NCBI GenBank assembly: GCA_009739215.1
Contig: VSJF01000003.1
Coordinates: 2,356,001 to 2,420,000, forward strand
DNA from: Floccularia luteovirens
Lineage: Eukaryota > Basidiomycota > Agaricomycetes > Agaricales > Squamanitaceae
Length of the DNA stretch: 64,000 bases
Reading direction: 5' to 3'
The notes under the pieces: model-generated
The model's database searches: none
What the model saw: only the letters and a program-made list of their open reading frames with translations
What the model was told of the DNA's origin: nothing
Part shown: positions 34,545 through 46,400 of the stretch, piece after piece
How the letters are laid out: each line of letters starts with the position of its first letter
Numbering within the stretch: the stretch's first letter is position 1
Made by a program: the position numbers and the translations under genes

Positions 34545-36450
34545 GATACGTCGTGGGAACTATACAACATGTGTGCACCGACCAATCCTACTTTAACAAC
34601 CACATATCCACATGGTGCCCATCAGGAAGTGCATCAATTTCTAGGTTTGGTAAGCTATTTTTCTATAGCAAGTAACTGTACGGTTCTAAGTCCAAATGGG
34701 CATGTCACTAGAATCATCATTTCGATGTATTATCACAGGTACTCAAGTTATACAATGTCCGGATCCCTCGTTAACCCGACTACCCGACTGCCTCCAACAT
34801 TGTTATCCAAGAACTTTCAAATCGAACGAGAAGAATACAATACAAATTTCCAAATCCCTTCGTCGCATCTCGACCTATCCGATGAAGAGATGGTGTGTAA
34901 CCCATTCCATGATAGTCTTAGACCCCTACGCCTTGGTACGGTCTGCGGGGCATGGCAAAAAATTGTGTGGAATGAGCCAGCTTTATGGTCCCATATTATT
35001 TTGGATTTCGATCATATGGAAGGGAACAAATGCGTGTACGCGTACGACTACTCGAGGAATGGCTGGGACGAACTGGAACGCAACCCCTTTATATCCATAT
35101 CTTGTGGCGCCGCTCATACTACGAAACAGAGGAAGAAGAAGGTGACGATGAAGATAAATATAAAGGGCTCTATTCCTGCGAGACACCGTTCTATACGCAA
35201 GTTCTTCAACTTTTTACGGCTCATGCTGAGCGGTGGCGCACATTCAGGTACATTCATCCCCAGCTATCCTTCCATCTATCATCTAGACGATGCGAAGGGC
35301 AGGCTGCATATTCTCGAATCGGCAGAAATCATTCGCAATTTACCCTTACTAGCAAAACAAATCACCGACTTTTTTGATTTTTCAGTGTTCCAATTTGCGA
35401 GATCTCGTCCTGCCACAAGATATATCAAACGAAATCGTGTTAGACTTCCTATGGCATCGACTGGAAACCCTCATTTTGGAGCCATCAAATGGGGAAATTG
35501 CTGCCTTTAATCAAAAGCGCTTCAAACCTCCGGACATTACATTGTGAGGTCGGACGTCCCTGGGATCGTAACTTTCCTAACGATCTCGAAAATTATTCGA
35601 ACAACATTTCCCTACCTTCATGATCTATATATAAATTTTAATAGAGCTAACCATTTCGCCCATCTCATGCAAAGCATCACAGCACCACACCTACAGACGT
35701 TAACAGTTGAGACAGGCCATTTTGTGTTTGGCGAGGCGGTGGACCCAGACGTGATAATCATAACCGACTTCATCAATCATTCAATGTGTGCAAGCAACCT
35801 CACCAACCTCAAGATTATAGGACTCCATTTAAATCCTCCGGGCTAGATGTCTTATTTCCTGCAACACTTTCCTGCTGTCGAAATTCTCTGGATTGAGGAC
35901 ATTAAGGAGACTACCTCAAATTACGATGGCATCCTCCTGAACATGTATCCATCGGACCGTTGGCAAGAGGAAGACTCCAGAGACTTTCTACTTCCCAGAT
36001 TACGCAAGTTCAGCTGCAGAAATAATAACGAGTGTTTTACATACGACATATTGCGACAGATGATGGAGTTCAGATGGTGGAGGGTGTGGAAAGAGGTGTC
36101 GTATGAGGACAGCATTGCACAGATAAACTATTTCTCGACGAACCTAGGTGAACTAACCACTGATGATTTTTGTCTCAACACGCTCCTGGAGATGAAAAAG
36201 GAGGGGTTGAGATTGAATTTGACTTATCGGATTGCATATGATGATTGACAGATGGGTGTTCAACGGTCGATAAGGAGGTGAGATGTTCTAGTATTATATA
36301 GAGTCATTGGATTGGATTGCTCATCCGGGATGTTCATTGGAGAATGTTACATATCAATTAGTTACATGTAAATAATCATTATTATAAAACCACATAACCA
36401 GATTCCTGGATTCAGAACAGAGCTCTGATTGTCCCATCAACGAAAGGGTT
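34545..36450 (+). repeat. tandem duplication unit A (F-box-like gene plus flanks)
   Basis: About 1.9 kb that recurs as unit B at 36497-38430. The copied unit includes about 200 bp of promoter (e.g. CAAATGGGCATGT and TATTATCACAG shared), the gene body and about 150 bp of 3' flank (GTCATTGGATTGGATTG, CGGATTCAGAACA-like). Substitutions and small indels separate the copies, so the duplication is not recent. Confidence 0.85.
34755..36248 (+). pseudogene. F-box-like family gene, disrupted (copy in unit A)
   Basis: Begins MSGSLVNPTTRLPPTLLSKN with NPFHDSLRPLRLGTVCGAWQ and IVWNEPALWSH, an F-box-like domain. The frame breaks near 34991, where the sister copy has one more T (TATTTATT against TATTATT). 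The reading then continues in another frame (LLEEWLGRTGTQPLYIHILW), returns near 35245, and later uses two more ORFs (HFAHLMQSITAPHLQTL; ILRQMMEFRWWRVWKEVSYE). A stop at 35844-35846 interrupts the last part. The C-terminal region resembles leucine-rich-like repeats of fungal F-box proteins. I call it a pseudogene but note the possibility of assembly indels. Confidence 0.75.
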
Positions 36451-36726
36451 GACATACTTGCTGTAGTAATGGTGCAACTGAGGGGAAAGGCACCAGCGTC
36501 GTGGGAACTGAACAATGTACGTGTACCAACCAATCCCACTTGAACGTTTGAACAACCACATATTGGATCCACACGGTGCCCATGGTACCCCCAGGAAGTG
36601 CATCAAATTGTAGGCCTAGTAAGCTATGTTTCTATAGTAAGTAATTGTACAATATATATAAGTTCAAATGGGCATGTTATTAGAACCATCATTGCGATAT
36701 TATCACAGATAGAAGTATTTTATACA

Positions 36727-37113
36727 ATGTCCGGATCCCTCGTCAATCCAACTATCCAACTACCTCCAGAATTGATATCCAAGATCTTTCAAATCGAAAG
36801 AGAAGAATTCAATGCAAATTTTCAAATCCCTTCGCGTTCTGATCTATCCGATGAAGAGATGGTGTGTAACCCATTCCATGATAGTCTTAGACCCCTACGC
36901 CTTGGTGCGGTCTGCAGGGCATGGCGACAAATTGTGTGAAATGAGCCAGCTTTATGGTCTCATATTTATTTTGGATTCCGATCATATGAAAGGAGACAAA
37001 TGCGTGTGCGTATACTACTACTCGAAGAATGGCTGGGACGGACTGGAGCGCAACCCCTGTATATCCATATCTTGTGGTATCGCTTGTACTTTAAAACCGG
37101 AAAAGAAGAAGAA

Positions 37114-37145
<32 letters not shown>

Positions 37146-38235
37146 CAGCCTCTATTCCTGCGAGACACATTTCTATCCACAAGTTATCCACCTTTTTGTG
37201 ACTCACGCTGAGCGGTGGCGCACATTCAGTACATTCATCCCCAGCTATTCTTCCATCCATCATCTAGACGATGCGAAGGGCAGGCTGCATATTCTCAAAT
37301 CGGTAGAAATCATTCACGGTTCACAAATCACCGAAGATGAAGATTTCGATTTCTCAGTATTCCAAGACGCGCCCAGTTTGCGAGATCTTGTCCTGCCACA
37401 AGATATATCAAACGAAATCGCTGTAGACTTTCCATGGCATCAACTAGAAACCCTCAGTTTGAGGCCATCGAAAGTGGAAATATTGCTACCTTTGATCAAA
37501 AGCGCTTCAAACCTCCGGACATACAATGTGAACTCGGACGTCCCATGGATGATTTTCCTGACAATCTCGAAAATTCTTCAACAATCTTTCCCTATCTTCA
37601 GGATCTGTATTTAGAATTTAGCAGAGCTGACTATTTTGCGCATCTCATGCAAAGCATCACAGCACCATACCTAAAGACGTTAGCAGTCGAAGCAGGGTAT
37701 TTTGTGTTTGGGGAGGCGGTGGATTCAGACGTGGTAGTCATGACCGACTTCATGAAACGTTCAATGTGCGCAAGCAACCTCACCCATCTCGAGATTGCAA
37801 AACTCCATTTTAAATTCTCCGGGCTGGACATGTTTTCTTTCCTGAAACACTTTTCTGCAGTCGAAATTTCAGGACATTATAGAGAGTACTTCGGAATACG
37901 ATAAAGTCCTCCTGAACATGTATCCGTCGGACCGTTGGCAAGAGGAAGACTCCAGAGACTTTCTACTTCCCAGGTTACTCGAGTTCAGCTGTCGAAATGA
38001 TAACGAGTGTTTTACACACGACATATTGCGACAGATGATGGAATTCAGATGGTGGAGGGTGTGGAAAGGGGTGTCGTATAAGGACAGTATTGCACAGATA
38101 AACTTCTTCTCGGCGAACCTAGGTGAACCGAAGGCTGATGATTTTTGTCTCAATACGCTCCTTGAGATGGAAAAGGAGGGGTTGAGATTGGATTTGGTTT
38201 ATCGTGTTGAAGAGGTGAGGTTTTCTGTTAGATAG
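36727..38235 (+). pseudogene. F-box-like family gene, disrupted (copy in unit B)
   Basis: MSGSLVNPTIQLPPELISKI, EREEFNANFQIP and NPFHDSLRPLRLGAVCRAWR make a clean F-box-like start. An in-frame TGA at 36937-36939 replaces the Trp codon that unit A has in KIVWNEPALW. Downstream coding homology continues: LLEEWLGRTGAQPLYIHILW, an acidic Asp run, SVFQDAPSLRDLVLPQDIS and SASNLRTYNVNSDVP. It shifts frame again near 37590 and 37890. The C-terminus FLLPRLLEFSCRNDNECFTH...RWWRVWKG matches unit A. The best preserved of the family here, but still interrupted at least three times. Confidence 0.75.
37114..37143 (+). repeat. (GAT)10 microsatellite
   Basis: Ten GAT units encoding an Asp run inside the unit B F-box-like gene; unit A has only a short mixed Glu/Asp stretch at the equivalent place, so the tract expanded after the duplication. 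Confidence 0.9.
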
Positions 38236-38783
38236 AGGACGCGTCTGATGTCGACCAAGTGGGGATCCTGAAAGGAGCAGACGGTCATTGGATTGGATTG
38301 TTCACCCAAGAACGTTACATATCAATTACTTGCATGTAAATAGTCGTTGAAATCACAGCCAGATTTCCGGATTCAGAACACAGCTGTGACCATCCCATCA
38401 ACGCAAAGGGTTGAAATAATTGGAAAGATGTTACTCTCATAAATCCAAATACGTCCAGAGTTGATACCCCATGCTTCCATGTTGAATATATATATCCCCT
38501 TCGCATCGCAACATAGCTGATGGAAGCGCAGCATATTTTATGACAGTCTTAAACCATTTATGTGGGTGCTGATCGGCAAGGATTGAGGCAGTCTTTCCAC
38601 GGCCTATACACTCACCGCAAATAGTAATAGAACCACTACAAACTGTCAATTCAATTGGCAAAGGCTTCAAGCGATAACTGTTATATTGAGCGAGTGGTGG
38701 TACAAAGCCTGATCATTTTATGAACGTATATGTTTGTACTTTGAGTTGGGATATAATGATTATAAAGAACGAAGGAATCTTAT
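38236..38783. other. 3' flank of unit B and of the carboxypeptidase gene
   Basis: Convergent intergenic DNA. No further gene seen. Confidence 0.4.
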
Positions 38784-40784
38784 TCACAGAGCACTGGATT
38801 TCAGGGATAAGGGTTTGTTGTATATCCATTTTGTGAACAATTCCTGAACAGTCGTTAGTACAAGCTTTCAACATATCCATGTAATTGTACTTACGAATGC
38901 TGCTTCTGGCTGGTTATAGGGAACCATATGGCTAGAATGAGAGGTTCGTTAGATAAACAGAGATATAAATGACAAAGTGTCACCCACCCAGCCCCGTATA
39001 CTGAAGCGAATGTGAGGTTTCCAAATGAATGGCTATTACCACCTGCGCTGCGTACTTCTCCTGCAGCATGTCCTTTTTTGCCAGCTATCCATTCTGAGAA
39101 CTCCGCCGTTGCGTATTCTTCTGTAAATTTAGTTTCCAGTTTCTCTACCCATCGTTGGTTTCCCTGCATATTTATTCAGTATGAGTTATTGGCATTTGAG
39201 GATGAACTTACAATGTAGTTACAGAGAAAATCTATCGAATGATAGTTTCAGAAGACTAGCATCATGGTAGAAACTCCGTTGATCATACCTGCATCACCAG
39301 CATAGACCAACAGGCGGATACCGTCGTTTATAAGCTCCGGTAGAAGAAGGGCCGAATTATGCATTCCATCACCATTCATGACAAAGGCTTTGTTGACATC
39401 CATATTGCAACTCGCAAAGGTTTTAGTAGGGTTGACACCAAGAGTAGCTTTGACTTTGGGATCATTCATCCAAGTTTCGATCCAAAGCATTTGGTTGTAG
39501 CATAAATCACCATTCTTCTCTCTATCACAGGGGACACGAACGTCGTAGGGGTTCAGTCCAGTCTCTAAATAACAGAATGTTTAGCATATAGACAAGTAAA
39601 GTAGGTGACCACGGGTGTTTACGCAAGAAAGGTCCGATTAATTGAGTATCACAATAGATTTGGGCAGGGAAGCAGGTTAATTTGGAGTTAAAACGATAGC
39701 ATGATGACAGGAGGCGTTCGCACACAGGAGTTTTTGTTCTTATGGACTGGCATTGTGGACTGTCAGGGCCATCGAAAATAGGATAAGGACCATTGCATGC
39801 GTAGTCCTGAACTGAGCCGTATTGAATGAGCGGATCGGTCCTGCCATTGGCCAAAATGACGGATTCTAGGTTGATATGCTTCAATTGTGAATTGGGTGCT
39901 AAGGCAAGCCTTTTGTTTTCTTTGTGAATGAAGTTGGCAAAGTGGGGAGCGTAAGTTCCTCCATAACTTTCTGCAGCGATATGGAAGGGGAGTTTCGCAT
40001 ACTTGGGGTACTTTTGCAGGAAGAGCTCAAGGAAAGCGTAAACATCCTTCGCAGCGGCAGGACTATTATCGACATTTGTGCTATCGTCTGAGTACGAGTA
40101 ACCGACGTTAACGGGCTGATCGAGGAAAATGACGTTCGCATGTTCGGTCCAACTGTTCGGATTCCAAGTGGTGTTCTTACCCTCATTGGCGATTGAACAT
40201 GGTCCTAATTCGAATAGAAGTCCTGTGGTTGAACTGCAACCGGGTCCACCATTGAGCCAAAGAACTAAAGGTGCAGTTTCAGGAGACTTTCGCGCTTCGA
40301 AAAACCTAAAGTAATGAATGTTTGAATATGAGTCAATCAGAGTGTCATAAATTTACATACCAGAAGAACAGATGCCTGTCGGATGCGTCATCCAGATATC
40401 CAGAATGTTGTTTGACAGATGCATCACAAAGGCCACCTTCGGGTTCACCAACGCGAAGTTGGTAGTCGGAAAACGCGGAATGCGAAATGAGTTCATCTGG
40501 AGGATAAAAAAGGTCAGAAATTAGATAGTTCAGTCATGACGAAACTGACATAAGAGATTGTCCTGCTTGATGTACTCGTTCCCATCGTGGAACCACTTCT
40601 GGAAATTGTGTTTCCCTTTGAGAATCGCCTGTTTCGCCTCGCTTAGGTACTGGGACGCGGTGGCTTCGAAAGACCTATCAGGGGGAACGATTCCCATAAA
40701 TGCTTGGGCAGCATTGCTGATAGGTGGAGCAGCATATACTTTGGAGAGTACTACGAGAGAAACTAAGAAACTTAGGGTCTTCAT
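38784..40784 (-). CDS. serine carboxypeptidase (peptidase family S10)
   Basis: Eight minus-strand exons: 40784-40550, 40496-40361, 40305-39623, 39564-39289, 39231-39212, 39163-38988, 38931-38895, 38843-38784; 540 aa. Secreted or vacuolar exopeptidase removing C-terminal residues at acid pH. Signal peptide MKTLSFLVSLVVLSKVYA. Family landmarks: PLVLWLNGGPGCSS (oxyanion hole), AESYGGTYAPHFA (catalytic Ser), VYAGDADFLCNY (catalytic Asp) and GAGHMVPYNQPEAA (catalytic His). Exon 5 is only 20 nt and the catalytic-region Asp codon is split by the intron before it (G|AT). All eight exons are in phase. Length and motif order fit carboxypeptidase Y-like enzymes; vacuolar versus extracellular location cannot be decided. 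Confidence 0.95.
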
Positions 40785-41641
40785 GGTGGTAGTTTGATAC
40801 GAGCGTTGGTCGGGTGTCTAATAGCTGTCTATCACCCCTGTACGCGCTGCAGTCACTCGTCACATGGAGCAAGCTTGCGGTACCGGTTCTAGCGCTGAAC
40901 ACATGCACATGGACAGCCCAGGTTGCACACGATAACAGGTCCGAAGTTGAAGAACCTTATGTTATGCATAATGAACAAGGTAAGACAGCTGCAGCGGACT
41001 ACAACTCTATATAACATCTCAAAACTCACGGGTGTACGTATGTTCCATAACGTGTAGGTGACCCCGTAGAAAGCGAAAGTTCCCAGGGTGAAAAATCACT
41101 ACATCGAGAGAACGTTTATCTCTTTTGACGAGAGATGCGTATAGTTTATAATGTCACATATACACATACTATCAGTGCTGGCAACTACTCTTTAAACGAT
41201 ACGGTGAATCAACTGAACCAGACAATATGCTTTGTGAGAGACTCCAGTACGATTCATCCCTTCGCTCAGTCGAAACTTTTCTTGATTGACAAAAGTGTTT
41301 ATTCTGCACAATCAGGGATACACTCGCGATCTATATCGGTCAAAGTTCCACATACGGCTCACTTCAATATATATCTACGAGCCACCTGTATTTATGCAAA
41401 GTCTACTTGTAGACATCGTTGAAGTTGTATTTGCCAGCACAAATCTGGCCTCTTCATGGATCAACGACAATTGTAGTCTTGGAAAGTTGTGGTCCGTGAT
41501 GGAAGTCTTCTCGCACGTAAAGGCGCTCATTTCGATAAAGGATTGGTTGACTATCTTGCCTCTTACTCGGGTCTTCACCAGTTCGATGTGACAAATTCCT
41601 GACTGCGCTAATCAACTGCGCATTATGACTTCTGAATTCTA

Positions 41642-41670
41642 TGACTCCTCAGTTAAGTAATGAGGAGTCA
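41642..41670. promoter_or_regulatory. 10-bp perfect inverted repeat with TGACTC arms
   Basis: TGACTCCTCA, 9-base spacer, TGAGGAGTCA. Each arm begins or ends with TGACTC/GAGTCA, the core recognised by Gcn4-type bZIP factors. It lies about 830 bp upstream of the cerato-platanin ATG. Could equally be an incidental hairpin. Confidence 0.35.
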
Positions 41671-42253
41671 CCATGAATCTCTTGTGTCCCCAGATTAGAC
41701 ATATCTAGGCAAGGGGTATGGATCATACTTGGAAATGCTCTCACAACTTACAAAACTGACAACTCTGTCTATGATTACAACTCTGTTATGTAACTGGCAC
41801 AAAATAATCTTTGTAACCGTGAGCCTCCCAGACTCTTGCTCCACAAGCTTATGGTAACTATATTGCTTTCCGTGGCAAGAAACGATGTTTGGTCATTGCG
41901 CCGGCGATATCTCTGCATCTGCTATCACTTCCATTGACTGTGCCAGCTCGAAACTCAATAACCGAAAGGTTGCCTATTGACTTGGGACATGAATTACCTC
42001 TTCACACTGGTTGAACCTCTGGATCCTGCCGACCATCCGCCCTCCGAACTTTGATGTCTATTCAGAATTGAGCTTTGATTACCTTTCTCAGTCGGTTACT
42101 TCTAATAGAAAGAATCGATTATACCAATGCGATCTCCGTACCACCCCCCCTCTCAGCTCTTCAACTGCCTTACATTTGCTGGCCCCAAGTACCCGAAAGG
42201 TCGTAAGCGGCAATCCCGTGCAATATTACCTTGCTAGTTCTCTACACGACTTA

Positions 42254-42276
42254 TACTCAAGCTTTACACTTGAGTA
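42254..42276. promoter_or_regulatory. inverted repeat TACTCAAG / CTTGAGTA
   Basis: Two 8-bp arms separated by 7 bases, with a third CTTGAGTA about 110 bp further on (near 42379). All lie within 250 bp of the cerato-platanin ATG, so the octamer may be a promoter element. Confidence 0.35.
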
Positions 42277-42433
42277 AATGATACGAGTAGTGCATCCAGA
42301 AATTCTTCTAGACCTCGGGGAATTACAATTTATGCTGTAATAGATGGATTTAAAAAGGTTTTTAACCATACTCATGACTACTTGAGTACGCTTCTTGGAA
42401 CGGACTGAAACTATCTGGCCTCCTTTCTTGCAG

Positions 42434-42440
42434 TATAAAT
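42434..42440 (+). promoter_or_regulatory. TATA box of the cerato-platanin gene
   Basis: TATAAAT 58 bp upstream of the ATG at 42498, a normal core promoter position for a highly inducible fungal gene. Confidence 0.55.
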
Positions 42441-42497
42441 TCTAGCCGCAAACAAAATCAAGATACCAATTCTCCCCCAATTGAAACCATAGCCAAG

Positions 42498-42963
42498 ATG
42501 AAGTTTACCTGCGTTTCCGCTTCATTTATTTTCATAAACTCCTTATTAGCTGCTTCATCTGCCACTCCAAATCCAATCACCTTCATCGCCACCTACGACA
42601 CCGCTTATGATAACCCTGATGGTCAAATGAGCTCAGCTGCATGCTCTGATGGTTCCAACGGACTCATAACTAAAGGATTCAATAACTTCGGGTCTCTCCC
42701 TGGATTTCCCCACATAGGTGGGGCGGCAGTTGTCCAGGGTTACGATTTCAAGCAATTGCGGAACATGCTGGGAACTCAAATACGAAAGCAAAAACGTGGA
42801 AACGAGCTTGTCCATCTTTGTAATCGATTCGGCAGCTCCTGGAACTTTCAACATTGCTAAAGCCGCAATGGATCACTTGACTGGTGGCCAGTCAGTTCAT
42901 CTGGGGAAAATTGTTGTTTCGGTTGCCCCAGTTGATGATTCCTGGTGTGGATACTATCCGTAA
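42498..42963 (+). pseudogene. cerato-platanin gene with a single-base frame break
   Basis: Small secreted expansin-like protein that binds chitin oligomers and, in plant-associated fungi, acts as an elicitor. The signal peptide (MKFTCVSASFIFINSLLAAS) is followed by ITFIATYDTAYDNPDGQMSS, ACSDGSNGLITKGFNNFGSL and PGFPHIGGAAVVQGYD in frame. From about 42750 the family sequence continues in the next frame: NCGTCWELKYES, FNIAKAAMDHLTGGQ and a C-terminus with the last Cys, ending at 42963. One extra base at 42750-42751 (an AA doublet) explains the break. No intron signals fit the junction. As read, translation would end after 120 codons without the conserved disulfide core. It may be a true pseudogene or an assembly error; see the findings. 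Confidence 0.8.
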
Positions 42964-43402
42964 TCACCTTAAATTCATATGTGAGTGAAACAATGAATTA
43001 TTACCTTTTTTCTGTTCAGCGTGAAAACTTGATTATAGAAACCGCGCGCTGTTGCAAGCGAAGGGGAATTTTTAAAAAAATTGAGGTTGGACGAACACGT
43101 TTATGCATTTTGCTTGAAGATTTTTTGGCATATATCAAAATATACTGTTGTCAAAAAACCATGTCATTCCGCTTTTATTCCTCAAGCTCGTCATATCTTC
43201 CGCGGTAAACAATTCGGAATTCATTCACAGAGCAGATGGAGCATTTTATACATGAAAGTACTTGAAAAAAACTTCACCGTTTTGAATATGCCCTTTGAAA
43301 AGAACACCGGAAAAGACAACCAGGCCATTGTATCCGCATATGAATAAAAGCAAGTAGTAATGAGACAGATAATAGATGTACAGTAGATAACTCTCTGAAG
43401 GC
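42964..43402. other. convergent intergenic region
   Basis: Between the cerato-platanin and the MscS channel 3' ends. No gene supported; ORFs there are short and without motif. Confidence 0.45.
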
Positions 43403-46400
43403 TTATTTTCGGGTGGACAGCTCTATGACGTCTGGACTATGTGGTGTTGCCTGGGGCATTACTATAGGTCGTGGCATTTGCGTGGCTCCGGTGGCTGTAT
43501 ACACAGTGGGGCCATGGGTCTCGGAAAGACCTCGACTGGGACTTGGCATGTTTAGCTACATAAGAAATGGAAAAGTCAGATCTTGTAGAAGTTATGGAGG
43601 AATGGAAGGCTTATACCTCAGCTGCTTCACCAAATACATCACCAGAATCACCTATTTAGAATCAAGATATGTCGTTAAACATATATTCAAGCATTTGTTT
43701 GAAAAAAAAGAATGAGATAATTACCCATTCCAGGATCACGGAGATTCCATGTTGCCGTCTGTTGGTTGGTATTGGATTGGGCCTGTTTCTTTGCCGCTTC
43801 ATGATCCATGTTTTCGACAATCTCCCAAGGAACCTTGGTGACACGTGTGATGGATGGGTCATGTTCAGGATTGCCAGCTGAACCATAGATCTTCACTTCA
43901 GCGAGAGCCGTCTTCAAAGCACAAATCCATTTATTCCTTCGTTTAGCTGCATTTGCATATGAGTATAATATAGCTTCTTTGGAGATGATGATATCACCTT
44001 TCAAGGAACCTTGTTGGCTGTTACTCTTATATTTGATATCTACACTCAAAGTCATCTTTTCTTGGTCCGGGAAATCTACAAAATCGATCAATGAGGATTA
44101 AGGTGGCTAGATGGAAGTCCTCGTTAACACACCTTGGACGGAAACATCGAAGGCCGGGTAATAGTCGCGACGTTCTTGTGCGATAAATTGGAGCATTTTT
44201 TTCCGCAACAGTTCAATGTCATCAAATGAAGTAGAGTATGCTACATCGAAGGTGAAGGTTTCTGATGTCTAACATATTCATATTCATTAGAAACAGTCTA
44301 TGATCTATGAAGTGTATGCACTAACCTGAGGGCTTCGTCGCAAATTTTGAATGAACTATGGTTGTGATATGAGTCCATCAAAATTTTTGTATACACTTGT
44401 TCAAAACAAACCAAGGGGTTCAAGGTTATATTGGGTGCTTGAACTGATACCGAATGCGAGTTCAAAAACACGGTACTGAGCAGACGAATCTCTTTGACTG
44501 TATATGTTTCGCCGCTTATGATAACTCTATCACCAACATCGAAAGGATGTTTGATGAAGAGGAAAATAATACTGGTAAGGACTTCTTGCAAGCTTCCGCC
44601 AACGAGCCAGCTCAAACCTAAACGACGTGAATACACTAGAGCATTTTGATCTTAAGTTTAGGAGTACGTACCAAGGAAGAGTGTACCAGCCCCAGTAACA
44701 ACGGTGACTAGTTGAGCTTCCTGAAGAACCATCAGATTTTACCATGCTTATTAGAGATTAATGATGCGTACTAGTGCGATTGCCAAAAGTATGATCACGA
44801 CGACAACGTAAAGACTCATGAGAATGTTATCCAGTCTTCCTACAGCACTATCCAAATCCTGTAGAGAGTTTTCAAGAGAAAGCTGTTCTCTATGGAATTC
44901 CCTATTGTTTCGAGCTGTAAGGTATCCGTCCAGAAGGTTTTAGTAACGAAAGTATGACGTACAAGCAAGTCATCTCTATTTCATCCCTCGAGACATCGCC
45001 ATTGGAGTCTTTGTCGAATAGCGCGAAGACAGCATGTAGCTCTTCCGGGTTTTTGAAGTACATACTGATATCAACAGGCGTAAGGATATTCAGAGTTAGT
45101 CTTCGCAAAGGAATAGAACAATCGACGTGCGAGCTACATGAATTGTGAAATTTCAGCTGCATATATGAGGCCATCTGGAAGATTAAACCCACAAGTCGAG
45201 ATTTGTTAGCAGAACCGAGAGCAGTTTTAACCATAGCCTGAGGAGAGTTTGGTTGCAGAACAGAGCTAATACATAGTTCCCATGATCAAAAGCTTCACGC
45301 AATCAGAAATATTACACTTACGTGCCAGTAATCTCTGAAGCGACGTTCCCGAAAATTGTAGTTGTTGTCGTAGCAGCCATACGAACTCCTTGTCTTATCT
45401 TCTTGAATAACAGCTTGGAGTTTATTGAAGACCCTTTCATCATAGGACCCTCGCGCATCAGCGTATCATTGCGTCCAGGAGTATCGACAGAGTGTTGGTA
45501 TAGAGTGACCAATGACTTGATAACAAACTTTTGTTCAGCGATACGATCTAAGTAGGTTCGAATATCAATATTTATGTAAACAAATGACTTGGAAGACACA
45601 AACCCGCATAAGAAGTTTCATGGAATTTCTCGGCAATATATTGGATTGCGAACTTCTCAACGACGAGAACAACGCATGACAAGAAGATGGAAAAAAGTAG
45701 TCTGCCAATTAAGTTGATAGCATTGACACTTTTGGGACTGGCATCGCTGCGCTGGTTATTATCTATAATCGGGTTCCAGGATACCCATATCGCAAGACTC
45801 CACATGAACAATGCGGTGTACCTGGAGCAAGCCGATGTGAGTAGAACCAAACTAGATTATCGGCCAGCTCGGCGCTCACCTGCGGAGAGCACGCAACCAA
45901 TCAATATATCTCCTAGTTCCAACTGCAACCAACCCGATTGTAGACCGAATGACATGAGGCATTATTCCACTACGAGAGTCAGGACACTATATGGGGGATC
46001 ACAGAAGAATGGAATATCTCACGATACAGCTAACGCGGCCCACCATCCTGATTGAATCGTATTAGCAAAGTCTTAGGACAAGCCATATTTGTATTTAGTG
46101 TGCTCACCCGCCCAACAAATTGTCAACCAGATACTCCACCAGAGAAGCCCAACACTCCACACCTATTGATGAACAATGTCAATGAATACTACAATATAAA
46201 TGGAAGCGTTGAAGTTGCTTCACCGTTGCATTAGGAAACCTGGTATTCGACAGTATCCCTGGAATCCATATAATGGCAAGGAGAGGGATAATGTAGATGA
46301 TCCATCGTGTTACAACAGAGACACTGAGTAAGTAATCATAGAACTTTGCAATCTAGATCTCCATGAGCGACTTTTCTTTCTTGATCAATAAGAATGGGAC

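Larger units (their letters stand above)
36497..38430 (+). repeat. tandem duplication unit B (F-box-like gene plus flanks)
   Basis: Second unit of the ~1.95-kb-period tandem duplication; starts at the CGTCGTGGGAACT block also found at the head of unit A and ends at the GGGTTGA block after the gene. Confidence 0.85.
40785..42497. other. gene-free interval between carboxypeptidase and cerato-platanin genes
   Basis: About 1.7 kb serving as promoter for both divergent genes. ORFs here (e.g. 41135-41422) have no motif. It contains inverted repeats at 41642-41670 and 42254-42276 (listed separately). Confidence 0.45.

Noticed and set aside
41135..41422. 95-codon ORF between carboxypeptidase and cerato-platanin genes
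   Set aside because: No signal peptide, motif or homologous feature; likely chance.
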